Positions 49,013-59,022 of a stretch of 64,000 bases of DNA are shown piece after piece. The notes beneath the pieces were generated by a model. The model made no database searches. It saw nothing but the letters and a program-made list of their open reading frames with translations, and was not told where the DNA came from. The first letter of the stretch is position 1. The number at the start of each line of letters is the position of its first letter. Position numbers and translations under genes: made by a program. The DNA is from Lautropia mirabilis (GTDB taxonomy: Bacteria > Pseudomonadota > Gammaproteobacteria > Burkholderiales > Burkholderiaceae_B): positions 1 through 64,000 of the forward strand of contig CAMCOS010000002.1 in assembly GCA_945876565.1 (NCBI GenBank), read 5' to 3'.

Positions 49013-50397
49013 ATCATTCCCGAAAGCGCACTGATCAGCGCGCCAAGCCATTGTCAAGATCGCGTCAGGCTCAATCGAGGCGGCCTGGTGCGCGGACGAA
49101 AGAGGCAACTAAAGAGGCAACTAAAGAGGCGATGGGGGGCGCGCGTCGACTCGAGCAAGTTACCGAACTGCTAAAACAAGTCCTTACCTGGACTGAACCG
49201 GCCGACCTGATGCTCTCAAGGTACTTTCGTGACAACCCCGCCATGGGTGCACGTGATCGTGCGCAGGTGGCCGAAGCGGTATTCGATGTCCTGAGGTATT
49301 TGCGACGTTATCGCCATGATGCTCAGTCTGAGCCCGGTAGCTTGCAGCAAAAGCTGGCGGTCAGGGGGCTTTTTGCAACCCTTGATGAAACCAGTCAAGG
49401 ATCTGTGCTGACCGAGAGCCAAATCGGTTGGGCAAGCCACTGTGCTCAAGTCGACCCGCAGAGTTTGTCGTTTGGTCTGCGATTTAGTGTGCCAGAGTGG
49501 ATTGAGGCGGGATTAAAGCAACTGCCAGATCCAGAGGGTTATGCCGCGTCCTTGCTGCATGGTGCGCCGGTTGACCTTCGCGTCAATGTGTTCAAGGCTG
49601 ACCGTGACGCTGTCCTTCACCAGCTTCAGACCCAACTCGAGGGCAGTCGGTTTTCAGCGCAAGCCACGCCGTTTTCTCCTGAAGGCATCCGATTAAGTGG
49701 CCACCCACCGATTAACCGCTGGGCACTTTTCGAAAACGGCGAGATTGAAGTGCAAGACGAGGGCAGCCAATTATTAGCCCACTTGGTTGCGCCTAAACGC
49801 GGTGAGATGGTCATTGATTTCTGTGCGGGTGCCGGCGGCAAGACGCTGGCTCTTGGCGCGATGATGCGATCAACGGGGCGTTTGTATGCGTTTGATGTAT
49901 CTGCCGCTAGGCTCGCGCGTGCCAAGCCGCGATTTGCGCGCAGTGGTTTGAGCAATGTGCATCCCGTTGTTATTCGGCATGAGCGAGACGACCGGGTTGC
50001 TAGACTGGCCGGTAAGGCTCACCGGGTACTGATTGATGCGCCTTGCACGGGTCTGGGCACGCTCAGGCGCAATCCTGACCTCAAGTGGCGCCAGAGCCCA
50101 GAGATGCTCGCCCGTTTGTGTGAGCAGCAAGCCAGCATTCTTGAGCAGGCTTCACGCTGTGTTCGGCCCGGTGGTCGACTGGTCTATGCCACTTGCAGTT
50201 TTTTGCGCGAAGAAAACGAAACTCAAATTGAGTTTTTTTTGAGCAAGCACCCTGAGTTTTGCCTGGTGGACGCAAGCCAGAGTCTGCCGACCGGCCTTGA
50301 AGGCGCAGTCGATGGAGAGGGCATGGTTCGCTTGCGACCGGACTGGCACGGCACGGACGGTTTTTTTGCGGCTATCTTGCAGAAAAATGCCGAATAA
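49009..50397 (+). CDS. rsmB: 16S rRNA (cytosine-967-C5)-methyltransferase, RsmB/Sun-like
   Basis: 462 residues, ATG overlapping the purN stop. A basic N-terminal tail contains three 12-bp repeats encoding TKEA. A NusB-like helical region follows (ADLMLSRYFRDNPAMGARDR), then the SAM-binding domain with FCAGAGGKTLALGA, the motif IV Cys in DAPCTGLGTLRRNP and the motif VI catalytic Cys in YATCSFLREENE. This double-Cys layout defines RNA m5C methyltransferases. The exact rRNA position is by family inference. It could instead be called a generic RsmB/NOP family enzyme. Confidence 0.9.
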   Translation: MNHSRKRTDQRAKPLSRSRQAQSRRPGARTKEATKEATKEAMGGARRLEQVTELLKQVLTWTEPADLMLSRYFRDNPAMGARDRAQVAEAVFDVLRYLRRYRHDAQSEPGSLQQKLAVRGLFATLDETSQGSVLTESQIGWASHCAQVDPQSLSFGLRFSVPEWIEAGLKQLPDPEGYAASLLHGAPVDLRVNVFKADRDAVLHQLQTQLEGSRFSAQATPFSPEGIRLSGHPPINRWALFENGEIEVQDEGSQLLAHLVAPKRGEMVIDFCAGAGGKTLALGAMMRSTGRLYAFDVSAARLARAKPRFARSGLSNVHPVVIRHERDDRVARLAGKAHRVLIDAPCTGLGTLRRNPDLKWRQSPEMLARLCEQQASILEQASRCVRPGGRLVYATCSFLREENETQIEFFLSKHPEFCLVDASQSLPTGLEGAVDGEGMVRLRPDWHGTDGFFAAILQKNAE

Positions 50398-50479
50398 GCA
50401 CGTTGAGAGGGCTCAGCGGTTTGCGTGATCCATCGTCTGAGATTGGCGGTGTCGTCGACTGTGGTAGGGATACTACGGA

Positions 50480-50537
50480 TATAATCGAAATTATCCATTA
50501 ATTTCAATTACTTACGTTTTTTTTTGACATCTGTCAA
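50480..50537 (+). promoter_or_regulatory. candidate promoter and palindromic operator before the desaturase gene
   Basis: A perfect TATAAT (50480-50485) has only a weak -35 (TCGACT, 19-base spacer). About 40 bases downstream lies the palindrome TTGACA-TC-TGTCAA (50524-50537), a shape and length typical of a TetR- or GntR-type repressor half-site pair. Its place between the -10 and the ATG fits repression of the desaturase-uvrD pair. Confidence 0.45.
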
Positions 50538-50620
50538 TAAACGTCTGTTCGGGCGTATCGTCGCGTCAAACTCTGGGCTAAACTCTTGCTATATCTTTAT
50601 TTGCAGAGCATTGACATCCT

Positions 50621-51820
50621 ATGGATACACTGATTTTGTTAGCCGCCGGCGGCATTTTGCAAGCAAGCTGGTGGGAGGTCCTACTCTACACCTTGGTGTT
50701 GACTCACATCACCATTGTCGGCGTGACCATCTATTTGCATCGCTCCCAAGCCCACCGAGGCGTGGATTTGCATCCGGCAGTGGCGCACTTCTTCCGCTTT
50801 TGGCTGTGGCTGACGACTGGCATGGTCACCAAAGAATGGGTGGCGATTCATCGCAAGCACCATGCTCGGTGTGAACGCGAGGGTGATCCGCATTCGCCGA
50901 TGATCTATGGCATTGGGCGAGTCATGTTTCGCGGTGCAGAGCTCTACCGCGATGAGTCAAAAAATTCTGAAACGCTCAAAAAGTTTGGCTACGGCACACC
51001 AGATGACTGGATGGAGCGCAACGTTTACTCCAAGCACAGCGCATTGGGTATCCTGATCATGCTTGCGATCGACCTGTCACTTTTTGGGGCGATTGGTTTG
51101 ACAGTCTGGGCAGTGCAAATGGCTTGGATCCCGTTTTGGGCTGCTGGTGTGGTGAATGGCTTGGGTCACTATTGGGGCTATCGCAATTTCGCCTCGCCGG
51201 ATACCAGCACCAACGTGTTTCCGATCGGCATCCTCATTGGTGGCGAAGAACTACACAACAATCACCACGCCTACGGGACCTCGGCAAAGTTCTCAAGCCG
51301 CTGGTTTGAGATCGACATTGGCTGGAATTACTTGCAGATTTTGAAATTCCTGGGCTTGGCCAACATCCGCAAAGTTGCACCGAAGCTCAAGCTTGAGGCT
51401 AATACCGCCACGGTTGATCAGCGCACATTGCAGGGCGTGATTGCGCACCGATACGAAGTATTGGCGCGGTACTCAAATATCATGCGTCAGGCCTGCCAAG
51501 ACGAGCTCTCCACGCTCAAGCGAAAGGGTGGTTCGATTGTGAATGCGGACGCCATGAAGTCTGCCGTTCATTGGTTGGGTCGCGGTGATGAGACGCTTGC
51601 GCCTGCTGAGCGCGAGCGTATCGATGCGGCTTTGTCACAGACCGAATCACTCTCGACCTTGGTTCAAATGCGTCGTGAGCTGATGCGTCTGTGGGAAAGT
51701 TCAAGCGCCAGTAGTGAACAACTTTTGCATGACCTGCAGGCTTGGTGCCAGCGGGCTCAGCACAGCGGCATTGCCAGCCTACAGGAGTTCGCACTGCGCC
51801 TGCGCCGCTACGCGGCATGA
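50621..51820 (+). CDS. acyl-CoA/acyl-lipid delta-9-type fatty-acid desaturase
   Basis: 399 residues. Three histidine boxes of membrane di-iron desaturases: HRSQAH (40-45), HRKHH (77-81) and HNNHH (212-216). Two hydrophobic hairpins (about 20-38 and 52-70; 140-180) hold the enzyme in the inner membrane. After about residue 260 there is an unusual helical hydrophilic C-terminal tail of about 130 residues ending LRRYAA. It introduces a cis double bond into saturated acyl chains aerobically. The stop overlaps the start of uvrD (ATGA). A palindromic operator candidate lies upstream. Confidence 0.9.
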   Translation: MDTLILLAAGGILQASWWEVLLYTLVLTHITIVGVTIYLHRSQAHRGVDLHPAVAHFFRFWLWLTTGMVTKEWVAIHRKHHARCEREGDPHSPMIYGIGRVMFRGAELYRDESKNSETLKKFGYGTPDDWMERNVYSKHSALGILIMLAIDLSLFGAIGLTVWAVQMAWIPFWAAGVVNGLGHYWGYRNFASPDTSTNVFPIGILIGGEELHNNHHAYGTSAKFSSRWFEIDIGWNYLQILKFLGLANIRKVAPKLKLEANTATVDQRTLQGVIAHRYEVLARYSNIMRQACQDELSTLKRKGGSIVNADAMKSAVHWLGRGDETLAPAERERIDAALSQTESLSTLVQMRRELMRLWESSSASSEQLLHDLQAWCQRAQHSGIASLQEFALRLRRYAA

Positions 51821-54090
51821 CGGTTGAACAACTCAATGACCCTCAGCGTCGAGCCGTCACGCTGACTGAGGGTCATGCGCTGGTATTAGCAGGTGCAGGT
51901 AGCGGTAAAACCAAAGTTTTGACGACACGGATCGCATGGCTGATTCAGAATCGGATTGCTAGCCCACTGTCGATTCTGGCTGTTACGTTTACCAACAAAG
52001 CTTCCAAAGAAATGCAGTCGCGCGTCAGCGGCATGTTGCCCATTGACACGCGCGGCATGTGGATAGGAACGTTTCACGGCTTGTGTCATCGCATGTTACG
52101 CTCGCACAGTCGCGATGCGGATCTGCCGCAAACCTTCCAAATTCTCGATACCACTGACCAATTGGCGTTGATCAAGCGTTTGCTCAAGGCCCATTCGGTG
52201 GATGAGGACAAATATCCGGCGCGTGACGCACAGCGTTTTATTAACCGCTGCAAGGAAGAGGGGCTGCGGCCGGCGATGGTGCAGGTTGATGACCCTTTCA
52301 GTCGTCGATTATGTGAAATCTACCAACTTTATGAGGCGCAGTGTCAGCGCGAGGGGGTGGTTGACTTTCCTGAACTCTTGTTGCGAGCCCTGGAGCTTTT
52401 GCAACAGCATGAGCCGGTCAGAACACATTATCAACAGCGGTTTCGTCACATTTTGGTCGATGAGTTTCAGGATACCAACCCATTGCAATACGCCTGGCTT
52501 GAGTTGCTCGCGGGCGGGGGTGCCTGTATGTTTGCTGTGGGTGACGATGACCAATCGATCTACGCATTTCGTGGTGCCAATGTTGGCAACATGTCTGACT
52601 TTGAGCGTGACTATGCCCGCGGGAATTTGATCCGCCTGGAGCAAAACTATCGTTCGCACGGTCATATTCTTGACGCGGCCAATGCCCTGATTGCCCACAA
52701 TACAGGGCGCTTGGGGAAGACACTCTGGACTGATGCCGGGCAAGGTGAACTTGTTCGTTTTTGCGAGCAGCCTTCAGACTATGCTGAAGCACAATGGGTG
52801 CTCGAGGAAATTCGGGCATTGCACCAAGAAGGTGTTGATCGCCAGGACATGGCCATTCTCTATCGCAGCAATGCCCAGTCACGGGTGCTTGAGCACGCTT
52901 TGTTCTCTGCTGGTGTTCCCTACCGGGTCTATGGTGGTTTGCGATTTTTTGAGCGCCAAGAGATCAAGCATGCCCTTGCCTATTTGCGCCTGGTTAGCCG
53001 AGTCGACGAGGACAGTGCTTTTCTACGGGTGGTTAATTTTCCGGCGCGTGGCATTGGGGCTAGAACGATTGAGGCCTTAAGCGACCAGGCAAACGCCCAT
53101 CAGACAAGCCTGGCTCAAGCGGTGGCCCGAGTCGCTGGTAAAGCCGGGAGCTCACTGGCGCAGTTTGTGCTGTTGATACAAAACACCCGAGAGCAGGCAT
53201 TGTCTTTGCCACTGTCTGAGGCCGTGGATCATGTCATTGAGGTCAGTGGTCTGCGTGAGTACTACCGTGGTCAGCGCGATGGCGCCGAAAGGGTGGAGAA
53301 CTTGGACGAACTCGTCAATGCGGCAAAGGTGTTCGAGCTTGAGGAAGACTTGGCTGGTTTGCCGTGCGGCGAGCGTCGCGTGCGCGTCGATGGCGAGTTA
53401 AGTGATCTGATGACTGGGCTTGAAGCCTTTTTGTCACACGCCGCACTTGAGTCCGGTGATACACAGGCGCAGATTGGGCAGGATGCAGTGCAGTTGATGA
53501 CGATTCATGCGGCCAAGGGACTGGAGTTTGATGCGGTATTTCTGACTGGCCTGGAAGACGGGCTATTCCCGCATGAGAACAGCACGCATGAGCCCGGTGG
53601 CCTCGAAGAAGAGCGTCGGCTCATGTATGTGGCGATGACACGCGCCAGAAAGCGTTTGTATGTCAGCTTGGCCCAAAGCCGCATGCTGCATGGGCAGACA
53701 CGCTATTGCTTGCCGTCGCGCTTTATTGATGAAATTCCGGATGATCATCTGAAGCGGTTGAGCGCTAAGCCGGCTCTGGATGACTGGATTGGTTCAGCCG
53801 CGGGCGCACGCGTCTCAGGCCATGGCGCGAATCATGGTGCGACTCATGGCGGTAGCAAGTTCGGCGCATATCAGTCGGCTGCCGGCATGCCCAGAACCGC
53901 CAGTGGCATTGAAATCGGGAGACAAACCTATCGTGTCGGGCAGGGTGTGCGGCACCCCAGGTTTGGTGAAGGCACGATTTTGGGGCTTTCTGGCCTTGGT
54001 CTGGATGCCCAGGCGCAAGTGCATTTTTTGGAGGCGGGCACCAAAACCTTGGCGCTCGGTGTGGCCAAGCTCGAGATTATCGTGGGCTAG
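51817..54090 (+). CDS. uvrD: UvrD/Rep/PcrA-type superfamily 1 DNA helicase
   Basis: 757 residues from the ATG overlapping the desaturase stop (51817). Motif I LAGAGSGKTKVLTTRIAWL (about 28-46), motif II VDEFQDTN, motif III VGDDDQSIYAFRGA, motif V TIHAAKGLEFDAVFLTG and motif VI RRLMYVAMTRARKRLYV are all present. The C-terminal Tudor-like tail VRHPRFGEGTILGLSGLG favours UvrD/PcrA over Rep. It works in nucleotide excision and mismatch repair. A histidine-glycine rich linker (NHGATHGG) precedes the tail. It is convergent with the ABC-F gene, 28 bases away. Confidence 0.93.
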   Translation: MTVEQLNDPQRRAVTLTEGHALVLAGAGSGKTKVLTTRIAWLIQNRIASPLSILAVTFTNKASKEMQSRVSGMLPIDTRGMWIGTFHGLCHRMLRSHSRDADLPQTFQILDTTDQLALIKRLLKAHSVDEDKYPARDAQRFINRCKEEGLRPAMVQVDDPFSRRLCEIYQLYEAQCQREGVVDFPELLLRALELLQQHEPVRTHYQQRFRHILVDEFQDTNPLQYAWLELLAGGGACMFAVGDDDQSIYAFRGANVGNMSDFERDYARGNLIRLEQNYRSHGHILDAANALIAHNTGRLGKTLWTDAGQGELVRFCEQPSDYAEAQWVLEEIRALHQEGVDRQDMAILYRSNAQSRVLEHALFSAGVPYRVYGGLRFFERQEIKHALAYLRLVSRVDEDSAFLRVVNFPARGIGARTIEALSDQANAHQTSLAQAVARVAGKAGSSLAQFVLLIQNTREQALSLPLSEAVDHVIEVSGLREYYRGQRDGAERVENLDELVNAAKVFELEEDLAGLPCGERRVRVDGELSDLMTGLEAFLSHAALESGDTQAQIGQDAVQLMTIHAAKGLEFDAVFLTGLEDGLFPHENSTHEPGGLEEERRLMYVAMTRARKRLYVSLAQSRMLHGQTRYCLPSRFIDEIPDDHLKRLSAKPALDDWIGSAAGARVSGHGANHGATHGGSKFGAYQSAAGMPRTASGIEIGRQTYRVGQGVRHPRFGEGTILGLSGLGLDAQAQVHFLEAGTKTLALGVAKLEIIVG

Positions 54091-54118
54091 ACTCGGGTGA
54101 CAGTCGTCTGGGCCACGA

Positions 54119-56062
54119 TCATTCGGGTGTGCCTAAATGCGCCTTTTCCAGTGCCTCGATTTGCTCCATCAGATCAAGACATTGAAGCTCCAAAGACTCT
54201 TTGTCCTGCGCAAGTCTGCCATGCTCGGCCATGACCGTTTGTCTTGTTTCACTATCGGCGACCTGATAGAAAGACTCACTGGCCAGTTGGGTGTCTAGCT
54301 CACTCAAACGCGCACTGATGCCATGAAGTTTTGACTCTAAAGTGGATAAAGCCTTCTCTAGTGGCTTTCGGGCCTGAGCAAGGACGGCACGAGCCTGGGC
54401 TTGATCGCGACGCTGTTGCTTGCGGTCAATCGTGCCTGATGGGTCACTGGTATTGGCTTGACCAGAGCCGGGTCGGCTTGGCTTTAGACTGGTGATCTGT
54501 TGGCGATAGTCGTCTAGATCACCTTCAAACTGGCTGACCCCACCGTGTGCGACTAACCAGAATTGATCGACCGTGGTGCGCAGCAGGTGCCTATCGTGTG
54601 AGACAAGCAGCAGGGATCCTTCATATTCAGCGAGTGCGGTGGTCAAGGCCTCGCGGGTTTCGACATCGAGGTGATTGCTTGGCTCATCCAAAATCAACAG
54701 GTTTGGTTTGTGCCAAACTATCAGCGCAAGCGCCAAACGGGCCTTTTCTCCGCCAGAAAATGGTGCGATCGACTCACTGACTCGATCTCCAGTAAATCCA
54801 AACTGTGCCAAGTAGTTGCGAAGCGTTTGTTCGTTGGCGTCTCGTGCGATCCGACTCATGTGCAGCAAGGCGCTGGCATTCGAGTCCAGCATCTCCATTT
54901 GGTGCTGAGCGAAGTAACCGACCTTTAACGCCTTGCTAGGTAGCCAGTCGCCGGCCAAAGAAGGCAGCTCGCCCGCGATGAGTTTGATTAAGGTTGATTT
55001 GCCAGCGCCGTTAACACCGAGAACACCAATTCGGTCGCCAGCCTCAAGCCTGAGCGTGATCTCCCTGAGGATCGGTGTAGTGCTGCCCGCGCCATCGGTG
55101 TATCCGACTGCAGCTTCTTTCAATGTGAGCAAACGTTCAGGTGTGTCATCAGGCGACGGAATGCGGATGTCAATGGCCGCTTCAGCGTGCAGTGGTGCCA
55201 TGGCCTGCATGCGTGCCAATGCCTTGACCCTGCTTTGCGCTTGTTTGGCTTTCGAAGCCTTGGCCTTGAACCGATCAACAAATCGTTGCAGGCGCGCAGC
55301 CTCCTGGGTTTGCCGCTCCCAGGCTACTTTGGTCTGACGCAAGCGTTCAGCACGCTGGGAAAGAAACGATTCGTAATTGCCCCGGTATCGATTGAGCTTG
55401 CGTTGCTCAATGTGGATGACGGTGTTGCATACGGCATCAAGGAATTCGGTGTCATGCGAAATGATCATGACAGTGCCATCGTAATTGGCGAGCCAACGCT
55501 CAAGCCAGATCATCGCATCCAGATCGAGGTGATTGGTCGGCTCATCTAGGAGCAGCAAATCAGAGGGCGCCATGAGCGCACGCGCCAAAGCGATTCGCAT
55601 CTGCCAGCCGCCAGAGAACGTACCAACAGGCTTATTCCACTCATCGTTGGCGAACCCCAGCCCTGCCAGCAGGGTCTCGGCCCGTGAATTGGCTTGCCAG
55701 GCACCGGCCTGCTCTAGAGCTACCTCAAGATTGGCGATGGTCTCACCACTGTCGTTATCTGCTTGGGCTCGCTGGCGTTGCAGCTCGCGCAACTTGCTGT
55801 GGCCGTCGATGACGTAATCGCGAGCCGTGCGCTCCACGTCCAGGATTGTCTGTGCCACTGTTGCAACTTGCCAGGCGGCAGGAATGTTTATGTCACCAGC
55901 ATCGGCATCAATCTGGCCGCGCATGAGCGCAAATAGGGTGGTTTTACCGCTGCCATTTCGACCAACCAGGCCAACCCGTTCGGCGGGATGGACCACAAAA
56001 TCTGCGTCTTCGAGCAACAGTTGCGTACCGCGTCGAATCGTGAGCCCTGTGCATCTAATCAC
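54119..56062 (-). CDS. ABC-F family ATPase (YheS/Uup-like)
   Basis: 647 residues with two fused ATP-binding cassettes and no membrane domain. Cassette 1: GRNGSGKTTLFALMRG, signature FSGGWQMRIALARAL, Walker B LLLLDEPTNHLDLDAM. Cassette 2: GVNGAGKSTLIKLIAG, FSGGEKARLALAL, LLILDEPSNHLDVET. A basic linker (FKAKASKAKQAQSRVKALAR) joins them, and a C-terminal coiled coil closes the protein. ABC-F proteins act on ribosomes or in stress tolerance. Length fits YheS or Uup; the choice is uncertain. Its start overlaps the end of prmB by four bases. Confidence 0.9.
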   Translation of the reverse strand: MIRCTGLTIRRGTQLLLEDADFVVHPAERVGLVGRNGSGKTTLFALMRGQIDADAGDINIPAAWQVATVAQTILDVERTARDYVIDGHSKLRELQRQRAQADNDSGETIANLEVALEQAGAWQANSRAETLLAGLGFANDEWNKPVGTFSGGWQMRIALARALMAPSDLLLLDEPTNHLDLDAMIWLERWLANYDGTVMIISHDTEFLDAVCNTVIHIEQRKLNRYRGNYESFLSQRAERLRQTKVAWERQTQEAARLQRFVDRFKAKASKAKQAQSRVKALARMQAMAPLHAEAAIDIRIPSPDDTPERLLTLKEAAVGYTDGAGSTTPILREITLRLEAGDRIGVLGVNGAGKSTLIKLIAGELPSLAGDWLPSKALKVGYFAQHQMEMLDSNASALLHMSRIARDANEQTLRNYLAQFGFTGDRVSESIAPFSGGEKARLALALIVWHKPNLLILDEPSNHLDVETREALTTALAEYEGSLLLVSHDRHLLRTTVDQFWLVAHGGVSQFEGDLDDYRQQITSLKPSRPGSGQANTSDPSGTIDRKQQRRDQAQARAVLAQARKPLEKALSTLESKLHGISARLSELDTQLASESFYQVADSETRQTVMAEHGRLAQDKESLELQCLDLMEQIEALEKAHLGTPE

Positions 56063-56955
56063 GGCTGCAATTGATCCGCACGCAGCAACATGATCTGGCG
56101 TTCAGTGGCTGCCGTGTCTAGCCAAAGCGGTTCGAGTTCCGGAAAAGCCGTCTCAAAATGCGGGGCTTCATGGCCAATTTCCAGAATCAGAATCCCGTCG
56201 TCGGCCAGTCTCATGCCAACGTCAAGTAACAATTCCCGCACCAAATTCATGCCATCCGTGCCGCCAGCAAGCGCCAGGCTCGGTTCATGCTCAAACTCTG
56301 CGGGCAAGGCATTCATGGCGTTGGAGTTGACGTAGGGTGGGTTACAGATAATGACGTCGTATTGCCGCTCATCTGGAAGCGCATCGAGCAAGTAACCTTG
56401 GTAGGTCTGCACCCGCTCTCGTAACCCGAAGTCGTCAATGTTCAGTTGAGCCAACTCCAGTGCTGACTCGCTAATGTCACACGCATCAATCTGCGCGTGC
56501 GGGAAGTGCAGGGCGGCCAAGATCGCGAGGCATCCGGAGCCCGTACAAATATCTGCGATTCGAAACACCAATTCCGGCGCATCAAGCCAGGGCTGCAATT
56601 GCATGGCCAGCAGTTCACTGATGGGTGAACGTGGAATGAGCACCTGTGGATCAACCCGGAATCGGTACCCTGAGAGCCAAGCCTCATTGACGAGGTAGGC
56701 CGTTGGGATGCGCTCGAGGCAGCGCTGGTTGATGTTTTGTTGGAGCTGCTCGCACTCGAAGGGTAATAAGCGGGCATCTAAAAACGGGTCAAGCTGATCA
56801 ATTGGCAAATTAAGCGTGCGCAGCACCAAAAATACAGCGTCATCCCAAATGGTTTGGCTGCCTTGGCCGACATGAACTTCATGACGATGCATCTGGCTGA
56901 CTGCATAACGCAACCAGTCTCGAACGGTGATCAGTACATCAGTAGAGTCGCGCAT
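56059..56955 (-). CDS. prmB: ribosomal protein L3 N5-glutamine methyltransferase
   Basis: 298 residues. A helical N-terminal domain binds substrate; the SAM domain has IADICTGSGCLAILAAL (motif I) and the catalytic VIICNPPYVN (NPPY) motif. The block MNALPAEFEHEPSLALAGGT then DGMNLVREL matches PrmB more than its paralogue PrmC. It methylates a Gln of ribosomal protein L3. It overlaps the ABC-F gene downstream; a heptamer array lies between its start and dapE. Confidence 0.92.
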   Translation of the reverse strand: MRDSTDVLITVRDWLRYAVSQMHRHEVHVGQGSQTIWDDAVFLVLRTLNLPIDQLDPFLDARLLPFECEQLQQNINQRCLERIPTAYLVNEAWLSGYRFRVDPQVLIPRSPISELLAMQLQPWLDAPELVFRIADICTGSGCLAILAALHFPHAQIDACDISESALELAQLNIDDFGLRERVQTYQGYLLDALPDERQYDVIICNPPYVNSNAMNALPAEFEHEPSLALAGGTDGMNLVRELLLDVGMRLADDGILILEIGHEAPHFETAFPELEPLWLDTAATERQIMLLRADQLQP

Positions 56956-56962
56956 GCGTTGA

Positions 56963-57011
56963 GTTCTGTGGTCTGCGGTCTGTGGTATGCGGTATGCGGT
57001 ATGCGGTATGT
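56963..57011. repeat. 7-bp tandem repeat (GGTATGC/GGTCTGC) between dapE and prmB
   Basis: Seven heptamers in register: GTTCTGT, GGTCTGC, GGTCTGT, three exact GGTATGC and GGTATGT. They fill almost the whole 63-base gap between the dapE stop (57019) and the prmB start (56955), so the prmB ribosome-binding region is made of repeat. Confidence 0.9.
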
Positions 57012-57018
57012 GTGCCGG

Positions 57019-58155
57019 CTATTGCCTGATGAGCAACTGTTCTAGCGTTTGTCGGTAGACGTTTTTTAGCGGTTCAAGTTGGGCGATTTCAATGCTCTCA
57101 TTGACTTGATGAATGGTCGCATTGGTTGGGCCAAACTCGATGACTTGTGGGCAGATTTGGGCGATAAAGCGCCCGTCCGATGTGCCGCCCGTGGTCGAAA
57201 GTTCTGGCGTCTTGCCAGTGGCACTCTGAATGGCCTTTGAAAGGGCTTCGCTTAATTCGCCCTTGGGGGTGAGAAATGGCAAGCCGCTCAGACTCCAGTC
57301 GATGGTGTAGTCGAGTTCGTGACGTTTCAACGTCGCGTCTACCCGAGTTTTTAAGGAGTCCGGCGTTGACTGCGTGCAGAACCGGAAGTTGAAGTCGATG
57401 ACAATCTCACCGGGTATGACGTTGCCCGCACCAGTGCCCGCGTGAATATTGGAGACCTGAAACGAGGTGGCTGGAAAATAGTCATTGCCGTTGTCCCAGA
57501 CCTCACTGACCAGATCGTTTAATGCCGGCAATGCACGATGGATCGGGTTAATCGCCAAGTGGGGATAAGCGATGTGACCCTGTTTGCCTTTGATGGTCAG
57601 CTTGCCGGATAGCGAGCCGCGGCGACCGTTTTTAATGGTGTCACCCAACTGACTGACCGAGGTGGGCTCGCCCACAATACAGAAGTCGGGGATCTCACCG
57701 GCGGCTTTGAGGTGCTCACAGACGATAACGGTGCCGTCAACGGCTGGGCCTTCTTCGTCCGAGGTAATTAAAAGTGCGATGGAGCCCGGGTGCTCTGGGT
57801 GCGCCTGCACGAACTCTTCGATACCGACAACGAAAGCGGCGATCGAGGATTTCATGTCTGAGGCGCCGCGGCCAAATAGGTAACCCCCTGACTCGGTCGG
57901 CACAAACGGATCTGTCCGCCAACGCTCGCGCGGGCCTGGTGGCACGACATCCGTGTGCCCAGCAAAAACCACCAAAGGCTTTGAGTGACCGCGCCGTATC
58001 CAAAGATTATTTACACCGCCTTGCGCAATGATCTGGGTTTTAAAGCCAAGCGGCTCGAGCCGCTCGACAATCAATTGCTGACAGCCATGGTCCTGTGGTG
58101 TAACCGAAGGCCGTGCGATCAAGTCTTTGGCCAGTTGCAAAACGGTGGTATCCAT
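57019..58155 (-). CDS. dapE: succinyl-diaminopimelate desuccinylase
   Basis: A 378-residue M20 metallopeptidase. Zinc ligands lie in [11 protein letters not shown] (His67 with Asp69), [11 protein letters not shown] (general-base Glu pair), CIVGEPTS and the late His in [11 protein letters not shown]. The dimerisation lid covers about residues 180-295. It releases L,L-diaminopimelate for lysine and peptidoglycan. It lies 15 bases after dapD, so the two form a transcription unit. Confidence 0.96.
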   Translation of the reverse strand: MDTTVLQLAKDLIARPSVTPQDHGCQQLIVERLEPLGFKTQIIAQGGVNNLWIRRGHSKPLVVFAGHTDVVPPGPRERWRTDPFVPTESGGYLFGRGASDMKSSIAAFVVGIEEFVQAHPEHPGSIALLITSDEEGPAVDGTVIVCEHLKAAGEIPDFCIVGEPTSVSQLGDTIKNGRRGSLSGKLTIKGKQGHIAYPHLAINPIHRALPALNDLVSEVWDNGNDYFPATSFQVSNIHAGTGAGNVIPGEIVIDFNFRFCTQSTPDSLKTRVDATLKRHELDYTIDWSLSGLPFLTPKGELSEALSKAIQSATGKTPELSTTGGTSDGRFIAQICPQVIEFGPTNATIHQVNESIEIAQLEPLKNVYRQTLEQLLIRQ

Positions 58156-58170
58156 GGTGGTCTGGTTTCC

Positions 58171-58992
58171 TTAGGCGCGCAGAAGGTCGTTAATGCTGGT
58201 TTTGGCGCGTGTCTGGGCATCAACTTTTTTGACGATGATGGCGCACGCCAGACTGTGGCTGCCATCGGCTGCTGGCAGTGAGCCTGGTACCACAACCGAG
58301 CCAGCCGGCACGCGACCATAGCTGATCTTGCCCGTTTCACGGTCGTAAATACGGGTGCTTTGAGATAAAAACACACCCATTGAGAGCACCGAGTTTTCTT
58401 CAACGACAACGCCTTCTACCACTTCTGAGCGTGCGCCGATAAAACAGTTATCTTCGATGATGGTGGGATTGGCTTGCAGTGGCTCTAAAACCCCACCGAT
58501 GCCGACACCACCCGATAGGTGGACGTTCTTGCCAATCTGTGCACAACTGCCCACGGTCGCCCAGGTATCAACCATGGTGCCTTCATCCACATACGCCCCA
58601 ATATTGACGTAGGAGGGCATCAAGACGACATTGTGGCCAATGAAGGCGCCGCGGCGGGCAACCGCCGGCGGGACAACGCGGTAGCCGCCGGCCTTAAACG
58701 CCGTGTCACCGAAGCCCGCAAATTTGAGCGGAACCTTGTCGTAAAACTGCATGGGTGACTGTCCCATGGGCTCGTTGTCGTTCAAACGGAATGACAGCAA
58801 CACGGCCTTTTTGATCCATTGATGCACGACCCATTGCCCATCGATTTTCTCGGCGACCCGAAGCGTACCCTGGTCTAGGCCGTCAATCGTGTGCTCGACC
58901 GCTTCGCGCAGGCCAGCTTCGGCCGTCTGTGGCGTGATGGCAGCTCGGTTGTCCCAGCCGGATTCGATGGTGGTTTGAAGGTCGAGCGTCAT
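58171..58992 (-). CDS. dapD: tetrahydrodipicolinate N-succinyltransferase
   Basis: 273 residues from ATG 58990-58992, with GAGGAA upstream; a TTG start six codons earlier would overlap that site and is rejected. A left-handed beta-helix of hexapeptide repeats ([20 protein letters not shown], then [18 protein letters not shown] and [15 protein letters not shown]) binds succinyl-CoA. The N-terminal helical part reads [16 protein letters not shown]. It succinylates tetrahydrodipicolinate, ahead of dapC and dapE in the pathway. A 13-bp repeat lies upstream. Confidence 0.96.
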   Translation of the reverse strand: MTLDLQTTIESGWDNRAAITPQTAEAGLREAVEHTIDGLDQGTLRVAEKIDGQWVVHQWIKKAVLLSFRLNDNEPMGQSPMQFYDKVPLKFAGFGDTAFKAGGYRVVPPAVARRGAFIGHNVVLMPSYVNIGAYVDEGTMVDTWATVGSCAQIGKNVHLSGGVGIGGVLEPLQANPTIIEDNCFIGARSEVVEGVVVEENSVLSMGVFLSQSTRIYDRETGKISYGRVPAGSVVVPGSLPAADGSHSLACAIIVKKVDAQTRAKTSINDLLRA

Positions 58993-59022
58993 GATTTTGC
59001 GTTTCCTCAAATAATCAGTAAA

